Source: Geoalkalibacter sp. (GTDB taxonomy: Bacteria > Desulfobacterota > Desulfuromonadia > Desulfuromonadales > Geoalkalibacteraceae). From it: a stretch of 36,929 nt of DNA. The stretch covers positions 1 through 36,929 of the forward strand of contig NZ_JAUVWH010000010.1 of assembly GCF_030604225.1 (NCBI RefSeq). The letters are read 5' to 3'. A model generated the notes under the pieces. That model made no database searches, was not told the origin of the DNA, and saw only the letters and a list, made by a program, of their open reading frames with translations. The position numbers and the translations under genes are program-made. Shown piece after piece: positions 29,533-36,929 of the stretch (positions within the stretch are counted from its first letter, which is position 1; every line of letters begins with the position of its first letter).

Positions 29533-30915
29533 ATGACGACCCTGGCGAAGGACGGACTGGATGCGGAAATTCGCGACCCGCGCGATCTGATCGCCTACCT
29601 GGCGGCGGGGGCCCGCGCGCCCGAGCACTGGGCGATCGGCGCGGAGGCGGAAAAGCTGGTGATCGACACGGAAACCGGCGAGGCGGCGCCCTTCGCGCGC
29701 ATCGAGGAGCTCTTGCTGCGCGTGGAACGGCAGGGCGGCTGGCGCGCCGTCCGCGAGGAGGGTCGGCTCATCGCCTTGCAGGGGCCGCGCTCGTCCATCA
29801 CCCTGGAACCGGGGGGGCAACTGGAACTCTCCGGGGAGCTTTGCCCGCACCTGCATTGCTCCCACGGCGATCTGGAGCGTCATCTGCAAACCGTCACGGG
29901 CGAGGCGGCTTCCCTGGGCCTGGCGTTTCTCGGCCTGGGCACCCAACCCTTCACGCCCCTGGGCGAAATCGGCTGGGTGCCCAAGGAGCGCTACGGCATC
30001 ATGGGCCCCTACATGCTGCGCACGGGCGATCTCGGCCAGGCGATGATGAAGCAGACCGCGGGTCTTCAGGTCAATGTGGATTTCAGCGATGAAGCCGATT
30101 GGCTGGCCAAGTTGCGGGTTGGTCTGTTGCTGGCCCCGGTGTTCTATGCCCTGTTCGCCAACTCACCGCTCCTCGAGGGACGCCCCAGCGGTTTTCTTTC
30201 GACGCGCGGCGAAATCTGGTCGCGCACCGACCCGGAACGCACCGGTCTGCTGCCGTCCTTGTTCGCCGCGGACGCGGGCTATGCGAGCTATGTCGATTAC
30301 GCCCTCGACGTGCCCATGTACTTTATCCGCCGCGCCGGGCGCTACCTTGACCTGACGGCGCATCCCCTGCCTTTTCGCCGCTACCTGCGCGAGGGCTGGC
30401 AGGGGCAGCGCGCCACCCTCGGCGACTGGGATCTGCATCTGTCCACCATTTTCACCGAGGTGCGCCTGCGTCCGCAGATCGAGCTGCGCTCGGCGGACAG
30501 CCTGCCGCCGCGCCACACCCTGGCGGTGGCGGCCCTGGCCAAGGGACTGCTTTACGATCAGGGCAGTCTGGAGGACGCAGCGGCGCTGCTCCATCGCGAG
30601 GTTTTTCAGGAGCTGCCCCGGGTGTTCGCCGACTCCTGGCGCCTGGGGCTGCAAACCCCGACTCGGGGCCGCAGCCTGCGCGAACTCAGCCTCGATCTGC
30701 TGGCCCTGGCGCGCGACGGCTTGCGTCGCCAGCGGGTGGCCGACAGCCGGGGTCTCGACGAAACCCTGTATCTGGAGGGGATCGACGATCTGGCGCAGAG
30801 CGGCGAGACCCTGGCGCAGCGGCTGCTGGCCCACTGGCAAGGCACCAGGCGCGATAAAGTGCGCGTGCTGCTCGCGCACTGCGGTTTCGCCGGGAACCTG
30901 AATTCAGGCGCGTGA
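29533..30915 (+). CDS. Glutamate-cysteine ligase, GCS2/plant type
   Basis: The enzyme joins glutamate and cysteine to gamma-glutamylcysteine using ATP, the first step to glutathione. The 460-residue product has GAEAEKLVID near the N-terminus, LEPGGQLELSGELCP and GVLPERYGIMGPYMLRTG-like text (here WVPKERYGIMGPYMLRTG). A QVNVDFSDEADW segment and DLHLSTIFTEVRLRPQIELRSAD follow, all typical of the alphaproteobacterial and plant GCS2 family rather than E. coli GshA. The ATG at 29533 has AAGG 7 bases upstream; a TTG two codons earlier is open. No glutathione synthetase is in the window, so the product here may be glutathione made elsewhere or gamma-glutamylcysteine itself. Confidence 0.88.
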   Translation: MTTLAKDGLDAEIRDPRDLIAYLAAGARAPEHWAIGAEAEKLVIDTETGEAAPFARIEELLLRVERQGGWRAVREEGRLIALQGPRSSITLEPGGQLELSGELCPHLHCSHGDLERHLQTVTGEAASLGLAFLGLGTQPFTPLGEIGWVPKERYGIMGPYMLRTGDLGQAMMKQTAGLQVNVDFSDEADWLAKLRVGLLLAPVFYALFANSPLLEGRPSGFLSTRGEIWSRTDPERTGLLPSLFAADAGYASYVDYALDVPMYFIRRAGRYLDLTAHPLPFRRYLREGWQGQRATLGDWDLHLSTIFTEVRLRPQIELRSADSLPPRHTLAVAALAKGLLYDQGSLEDAAALLHREVFQELPRVFADSWRLGLQTPTRGRSLRELSLDLLALARDGLRRQRVADSRGLDETLYLEGIDDLAQSGETLAQRLLAHWQGTRRDKVRVLLAHCGFAGNLNSGA

Positions 30916-31163
30916 CATCGGCTGTGCAAACGCACAGGTCGCGGAAGCGCTTTCGCGGCGAAGATTTTACGGAATGCACGGTGGCGCCCGGCCAGGGAAT
31001 CCCTTAGGCTAACACCATCGACGGCTCGTTGTGGCAGGCGAGCCGGCGAAAAAAAACTCCCTCTTTTGTTGTACACTCCCTCTGGCAAGACACTCAGGGC
31101 CGATGACCGGGACTTACCTCCTCCCGCATCGGCCCTGAGTCTTTTCCCCCTCTGGCTTTACCG
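30916..31163. other. Intergenic region with three RNA-capable hairpins
   Basis: No gene was recognised in these 248 bp between the converging ligase and cyclotransferase genes. Besides the terminator at 31092-31145, there is a near-palindrome CGCGGAAGCGCTTTCGCG around 30938-30957 and a 7-bp inverted repeat CGGCTCG/CGAGCCG at 31022-31028/31039-31045, followed by GCG and eight A residues. TACACT at 31072-31077 could be a weak -10 for a short RNA ending at the terminator; no matching -35 was seen. Confidence 0.4.
31092..31145 (+). terminator. Long hairpin terminator with a CCUCC apical loop
   Basis: The arms 31092-31104 and 31128-31140 form a perfect 13-bp stem (ACTCAGGGCCGAT). An inner 5-bp stem (31108-31112 with 31122-31126) closes the loop CTTACCTCC. 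CTTTT follows on the plus strand, giving termination for the ligase transcript. On the minus strand the U tract is absent, so it does not clearly terminate the cyclotransferase gene. The exposed CCUCC is complementary to a Shine-Dalgarno sequence. Confidence 0.75.
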
Positions 31164-31604
31164 TTAATCCGCCGTGGCGAAGGATTTCAGAAAGTTCTGA
31201 TAGTCCTCGGACAATTTGTGGGTCTGGGCGCCGCGAATCAGTTGCTCGAGATAGGCGCGGCTGGGCTTGAGCCCGCTTTTGAACTTGGCGGCGCGATAGA
31301 CCACGCACTCCAGTTCGCCCTTGGAGGTCTGCACGTTCATGAGCTGGCGGCGGTAGTGGCCCTTGTCCACCCCCTCGTAAACCTCAAGATTCGCCAGGCT
31401 CGCCTCGGGAACCTCGTAAACCACCCCTTCCACCTGACTGCCGCGATGGTCCTGGACATCGGCGCGGCCCGTGCCGTCCTCGCCGGGCTTGTGGAACACC
31501 AGGCGCAGGTCGCGGATTTTCCCGGTGCAGACCCGGGAGAAGCTGACGCCGCGCTGGGACAGGTTGTCGGGATCCAGATTGTGACCGTAGGCAAAGTACA
31601 GCAT
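31164..31604 (-). CDS. Gamma-glutamylcyclotransferase family protein
   Basis: The 146-residue product begins MLYFAYGHNLDPDNLSQRGV, the GGCT substrate-binding loop (usual YGSNL; here YGHNL), and contains GVVYEVPEASLANLEVYEGV with the conserved acidic residue of the active site. GGCT enzymes release 5-oxoproline from gamma-glutamyl peptides or amines. The ATG at 31602-31604 has AAGGAG 7-8 bases upstream; an in-frame start 12 codons earlier lacks this and adds unrelated residues. It is on the opposite strand to its neighbours, opposite the glutamate-cysteine ligase, which suggests but does not prove a shared gamma-glutamyl pathway. Confidence 0.85.
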   Translation of the reverse strand: MLYFAYGHNLDPDNLSQRGVSFSRVCTGKIRDLRLVFHKPGEDGTGRADVQDHRGSQVEGVVYEVPEASLANLEVYEGVDKGHYRRQLMNVQTSKGELECVVYRAAKFKSGLKPSRAYLEQLIRGAQTHKLSEDYQNFLKSFATAD

Positions 31605-31649
31605 CGAGACACTCCTTCCCTGATGTGATGAGAAACTCACGACTTTCCT

Positions 31650-31677
31650 AGTTTACCAATCACCGTGGCAATGTCAG
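31650..31677 (-). promoter_or_regulatory. Candidate promoter of the cyclotransferase gene
   Basis: On the minus strand CTGACA (complement of 31672-31677) and TAAACT (complement of 31650-31655) are 16 bases apart, 45 bases before the ATG. It lies back to back with the candidate transketolase promoter. Confidence 0.4.
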
Positions 31678-31686
31678 CCGATGGCC

Positions 31687-31715
31687 TTGAAAACCTGCCT
31701 GAACCCTGTTTGAAT
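31687..31715 (+). promoter_or_regulatory. Candidate promoter of transketolase
   Basis: TTGAAA at 31687-31692 and TTGAAT at 31710-31715 are 17 bases apart, 30 bases before the transketolase ATG. This is motif matching by eye only. Confidence 0.45.
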
Positions 31716-31745
31716 CAGGAATAAGCCCGCCGACAAGGAGAAACC

Positions 31746-33743
31746 ATGACCAAGGAGCCCCTCGATCCCGCCAACGCCCGCCTGACCATCGATTGCCTGC
31801 GTTTTCTCGCCGCCGACGCGGTGGAGCAGGCCCGATCGGGACATCCCGGCACCCCCATGGAGGCGGCGCCCATGGCTTACCTGCTCTACCGCCGCCATCT
31901 GCGCCACAATCCCGCCGATCCGCACTGGCCGGGGCGCGATCGCTTCGTGCTGTCCTGCGGGCATGCCTCCATGCTGCTCTACGGGGCGCTGCATCTCAGC
32001 GGCTATGCCCTGAGCCTGGAGGATCTGCGCAATTTTCGCCAGTTGGGCAGTCCCGCCGCCGGCCATCCCGAGTACGGCCATGCGCCGGGGGTGGAAACCA
32101 CCACCGGGCCCCTCGGCCAGGGCGTGGCGGTGAGCGTCGGCCTGGCCCTGGGCGCGCGCTTTCTCGCCGAGCAGGCCTCCGCCGACCTGTTCAACTACCG
32201 CGTTTACTGTCTGTGCTCCGACGGCGATCTCATGGAAGGGGTGGCCGGCGAGGCCGCGTCCCTGGCCGGTCATCTGGGCCTGGGCAACCTCATCCTCATC
32301 TATCTCGACAACCGCATCACCATCGAGGGCGAGACCCGTCTGGCCTTCAGCGAGCAGGTGGCGGCGCGCTTTCTCGCCTACGACTGGCAGGTGCAGCAGG
32401 TCGAGGGCGAGAATTTGGCGGAAATCGAGGCGGCCCTCAACGCCGCCAAGGCCGACCCCCGCCCCTCCCTGATCATCGCGCGCACGCACATCGCGCCCGG
32501 CGCCCCGACCAAGCAGGACAGCGCCGAGGCCCACGGCGCGCCCCTCGGCGCCGAGGAACTGGCGGCCACCAAGCGCGCCTACGGCTGGGATCCGCAGCTG
32601 AGGTTCCACGTGCCCGAGGCGGTGCGGGCGCACATGGCGGCCTGCCGCGAGCGCGGCGCGCGCCTGCAGGCCGACTGGGAGGAGCGCCTGGCGCAGGCCG
32701 AGGCGCAGCCCTCCCCCACCCTGCGGGCCTGGCTGTGGGGGCGTGCGGGCGAGCTGCCCGACGGCTGCGGCGATAATCTGCCGCGCTTTGTTCCCTCCGA
32801 TGGCCCCCTGGCCACCCGCCAGGCAAGCGGCATCGTCCTCAATGCCCTGGCGGCGCGCCTGCCCTTGCTGTTGGGCGGCTCGGCGGATCTGGCGCCCTCC
32901 ACCAACACCCTGCTCAAGGGCGAGGACTCCTTTTCGCGCGAGAGCAGCGGCCGCAATCTGCATTTCGGGGTGCGCGAGCACGCCATGGGCGCCATCCTCA
33001 ACGGCCTGAGCCACACCCCCGGCCTGATCGCCTATGGCGCCACCTTTCTCATCTTCTCCGATTACCTGCGCCCGCCACTGCGCCTGGCGGCCATGATGGG
33101 CCTGGCGCCGATTTATGTGTTCACCCACGATTCCATCGCCCTGGGCGAGGACGGTCCCACCCACCAGCCGGTGGAGCAGCTCGCCGGGCTGCGCGCGGTA
33201 CCCAACCTGCGCGTCATCCGCCCCTGCGACGCCAACGAAACCGCCGAGGCCTGGCGGCTTGCCGTGGAACACCGTACCGGGCCCAGCGCCCTGATCCTCA
33301 GCCGCCAGGGCCTGCCGGTCCTCGACCGGGAGCGCTTAGCGCCGGCCGAGGGCGTGCGGCGCGGTGGTTACGTGCTGGCCGAGGAAGAGGGGCAATTGCG
33401 CGCCCTGCTCATCGCCACGGGCGCCGAGGTGCATGTGGCCCTGGCGGCGCGTGAGCTGCTCCAGAAGGAGGGCATCGGCACGCGCGTGGTGAGCCTGCCC
33501 TGCTGGGAGTTGTTCGAAGAACAGGACGTCGCCTATCGGTCGGCGGTGCTGCCGCCCGCCTGCGCGGCGCGGGTGGCGGTGGAGGCGGCATCGCCCTTCG
33601 GCTGGGAGCGCTGGGTGGGCGAGGGCGGCGCCGTCGTCGCCATGCGCAGCTATGGCGCCAGTGCGCCGGGCGCCGTGCTGATGAAGCATTTCGGCTTTAC
33701 CGCCGAGGCGCTGGCAAACAAGTTGAGAGAGTTGTTGGGGTGA
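31746..33743 (+). CDS. tkt: Transketolase
   Basis: Transketolase moves two-carbon ketol units between sugar phosphates in the pentose phosphate pathway, with thiamine diphosphate and Mg. The 665-residue product has [12 protein letters not shown] near residues 31-42, the diphosphate-binding motif SDGDLMEG (158-165) with N189, and [21 protein letters not shown] holds the catalytic glutamate, and [20 protein letters not shown] is the substrate region. AAGGAG stands 5 bases before the ATG. It is flanked by the cyclotransferase gene on the other strand and the BCCT gene 54 bp downstream. Confidence 0.97.
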   Translation: MTKEPLDPANARLTIDCLRFLAADAVEQARSGHPGTPMEAAPMAYLLYRRHLRHNPADPHWPGRDRFVLSCGHASMLLYGALHLSGYALSLEDLRNFRQLGSPAAGHPEYGHAPGVETTTGPLGQGVAVSVGLALGARFLAEQASADLFNYRVYCLCSDGDLMEGVAGEAASLAGHLGLGNLILIYLDNRITIEGETRLAFSEQVAARFLAYDWQVQQVEGENLAEIEAALNAAKADPRPSLIIARTHIAPGAPTKQDSAEAHGAPLGAEELAATKRAYGWDPQLRFHVPEAVRAHMAACRERGARLQADWEERLAQAEAQPSPTLRAWLWGRAGELPDGCGDNLPRFVPSDGPLATRQASGIVLNALAARLPLLLGGSADLAPSTNTLLKGEDSFSRESSGRNLHFGVREHAMGAILNGLSHTPGLIAYGATFLIFSDYLRPPLRLAAMMGLAPIYVFTHDSIALGEDGPTHQPVEQLAGLRAVPNLRVIRPCDANETAEAWRLAVEHRTGPSALILSRQGLPVLDRERLAPAEGVRRGGYVLAEEEGQLRALLIATGAEVHVALAARELLQKEGIGTRVVSLPCWELFEEQDVAYRSAVLPPACAARVAVEAASPFGWERWVGEGGAVVAMRSYGASAPGAVLMKHFGFTAEALANKLRELLG

Positions 33744-33797
33744 TCACCGAGGCGGCTGCAGGGTGCAGGGCCATCGGCAACCGAGAAGGAGAGACGC

Positions 33798-35777
<1,980 letters not shown>

Positions 35778-36092
35778 AAAAGCCTGCCCTATACAAAAAA
35801 TTAATGCCTATGGGTTGACAAGATGAAAAGGATGATCTAGGGTCTTGAGACTTCACACTGAGAGTTGCTTATCTCTATTGTAGATTTATTGATTCATCAA
35901 TGGTTATGACGGGTTTTTGGCGGCATGATCAATCGCTTGATTTAGCTAAATCCTAGAACCCTTCCGCTTAAATAATCATCGGCAATCCTCAATTCAAGTC
36001 CCAGCAGGAAGGGTGTTGCGCGCCGGGAGCGGTATCGTTCCCGCCCCGGTGCTTTGTGTTTCTGCATCAAACCTTCAAGGAGGCTCAGACGC
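35778..36092. promoter_or_regulatory. AT-rich porin upstream region with inverted repeats
   Basis: These 315 bp hold no gene and are clearly richer in A+T than the rest of the right arm. TTGACA at 35815-35820 and TAGGGT at 35838-35843 are 17 bases apart and could be a promoter. Downstream lie TTGATTCATCAA (35889-35900), ATCAA-4-TTGAT (35928-35941) and the perfect 14-bp palindrome GATTTAGCTAAATC (35939-35952). These are candidate operators for the porin gene. Confidence 0.5.
36023..36049 (+). terminator. GC-rich hairpin in the porin leader
   Basis: CCGGG-A-GCGG (36023-36032) pairs with CCGCCCCGG (36041-36049) as 9 bp with one bulged A around an 8-base loop, followed by a broken T-rich stretch (GCTTTGTGTTTC). 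It lies 43 bp before the porin ATG. It may be a weak terminator or attenuator, or simply an mRNA 5' structure. Confidence 0.35.
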
Positions 36093-36929
36093 ATGAGAAA
36101 ATGGTTCGGAATTCTGGCTGTCTTCATGCTGGCGGCGACGCCGGCTTTTGCCGCTGATGACGAGCGCGTACGCCGGCTCGAAGAGCGTATCGAACAACTC
36201 GAAGCACAACTTGGCGCCACGCCCCAAGCCCTGGCGGAAGAGCCGGCGAGCCCGGAGAAAGCGAGCGGCATCCGCATCGGCGGTGCGGCCCGCGTCCAGT
36301 ACAGCTACACCGATTGGGACGCCGGCAGCCGCGAGCGCGGGGGCGACTTTAATTTCGACACCTTTCGCCTGAATCTTGACGGCGCGATCAAGGACATGCT
36401 GTTGTCCGCCGAGTACCGCTTCTATCCTTCCGATGACTGGCACGCGCCCCATCATGCCTGGATCGGTTATGATTTCAGCGACAACCTGCAGGGGCAGATC
36501 GGCATCCATCAGGTGCCCTTCGGTTTGTTGCCCTACGCCAGCCACAATTTCTGGTTCAGCGGGGCCTATTACGTGGGGCTGGAAGACGACTACGACATGG
36601 GCGTCAAGTTTCTCTACGAAACCGGCCCCTGGGATCTCGCCCTGGCCTTCTACAAGAACGAGGAACTGGGCAATGCCGGCAATGCCGGGCGCTACTCGGT
36701 GGATGTGATCAGCAACGCCGACGGCGGCTTCGCCGGCGCGCAAGATGCCGGCAACCGCGAGACCAACCAGCTCAATCTGCGCCTCGCCCACACGCTTGAT
36801 CACGGCTCCTTGGGCACCACCGAGCTGGGCGGCAGCGGCCAGTGGGGCCAGCTCTACAACACCAACACCGGCGACACGGGCGATCACTGGGCCGGCGCAT
36901 TGCACTTGAACGGCAACTACGGCCGCTGG
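36093..36929 (+). CDS. Outer-membrane porin, N-terminal part
   Basis: The gene runs off the window after 279 codons with no stop. It begins MRKWFGILAVFMLAATPAFA, a signal peptide cleaved near AFA-A. A short coiled-coil follows (ERVRRLEERIEQLEAQL), as in trimeric porins with periplasmic N-terminal helices. From residue 60 on there are alternating hydrophobic beta-strands such as IRIGGAARVQYSY, FDTFRLNLDGAI and MLLSAEYRFYP. This resembles the phosphate-selective or short-chain carbohydrate porin type; substrate is not predictable. AAGGAGG stands 9 bases before the ATG. Its position after the BCCT gene does not by itself link it to osmolyte uptake. Confidence 0.85.
   Translation, partial: MRKWFGILAVFMLAATPAFAADDERVRRLEERIEQLEAQLGATPQALAEEPASPEKASGIRIGGAARVQYSYTDWDAGSRERGGDFNFDTFRLNLDGAIKDMLLSAEYRFYPSDDWHAPHHAWIGYDFSDNLQGQIGIHQVPFGLLPYASHNFWFSGAYYVGLEDDYDMGVKFLYETGPWDLALAFYKNEELGNAGNAGRYSVDVISNADGGFAGAQDAGNRETNQLNLRLAHTLDHGSLGTTELGGSGQWGQLYNTNTGDTGDHWAGALHLNGNYGRW

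Noticed and set aside
27883-29946. A 687-codon open frame on the minus strand opposite the aminotransferase
   Set aside because: It spans the complement of the aminotransferase, its leader and part of the ligase gene. Codon bias of the sense genes explains its openness.
30916-31090. A riboswitch upstream of the hairpin terminator
   Set aside because: Several hairpins exist, but no conserved riboswitch core was recognised and no gene follows on the plus strand before the cyclotransferase, which is on the other strand.
31674-33272. A 532-codon minus-strand frame opposite transketolase
   Set aside because: It is the complement of a certain transketolase gene, without recognisable domains.

Overview
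The window is a chromosomal replication-origin region of a GC-rich Gram-negative bacterium. I infer a deltaproteobacterium of the Desulfuromonadales (Geoalkalibacter, Desulfuromonas or Geobacter type). The basis is the gene order dnaA-dnaN-recF-gyrB-gyrA opposite rpmH-rnpA-yidD-yidC-mnmE-mnmG-rsmG-parA-parB-bactofilin, a small c-type cytochrome lipoprotein, a TAXI-type binding protein and a BCCT osmolyte transporter. No rRNA, tRNA, CRISPR array, transposon or phage gene was recognised.

Layout. Positions 1-2276 (minus): start of folE2, then queC and pyk. Positions 2374-5233: a diheme cytochrome lipoprotein diverges from a class A penicillin-binding protein. Positions 5241-7675 (minus): an orphan TAXI lipoprotein, nth, and a degenerate EEP-fold protein. 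Positions 7866-19035 (minus): cyclophilin, gpsA, a TPR membrane protein, gyrA, gyrB, recF, dnaN and dnaA. The dnaA-dnaN gap carries a DnaA box, GC spacer, TAG/TAA trinucleotide repeat and A/T-rich block, which looks like a Bacillus-type origin unwinding element. From 19347 rightwards almost everything is on the plus strand: ribosomal protein L34, RNase P protein, YidD, YidC, MnmE, a parS site, MnmG, RsmG, ParA, ParB and bactofilin. Gene polarity switches at about 19.1 kb, as expected if both arms replicate outward from there.

Positions 27887-29475 hold the most interesting signal. A promoter-like sequence is followed by a 28-codon reading frame with 11 alanine codons (five consecutive), then a 13-bp intrinsic terminator, then an AlaA-like aminotransferase. 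This has the layout of a ribosome-mediated transcription attenuator that senses alanine.

Positions 29533-33743 hold a plant-type glutamate-cysteine ligase, a strong hairpin terminator with a CCUCC loop, a gamma-glutamylcyclotransferase on the opposite strand, and transketolase. Positions 33798-36929 hold a BetT-like BCCT transporter, an AT-rich intergenic region with inverted repeats, and the start of an outer-membrane porin cut by the window edge.

How the parts connect: the core is replication initiation (dnaA, dnaN, oriC), topology control (gyrAB), repair (recF, nth), segregation (parABS, possibly bactofilin), tRNA modification (mnmEG, queC) and membrane insertion (yidC, yidD). The flanks hold central metabolism, thiol metabolism and osmoadaptation genes.
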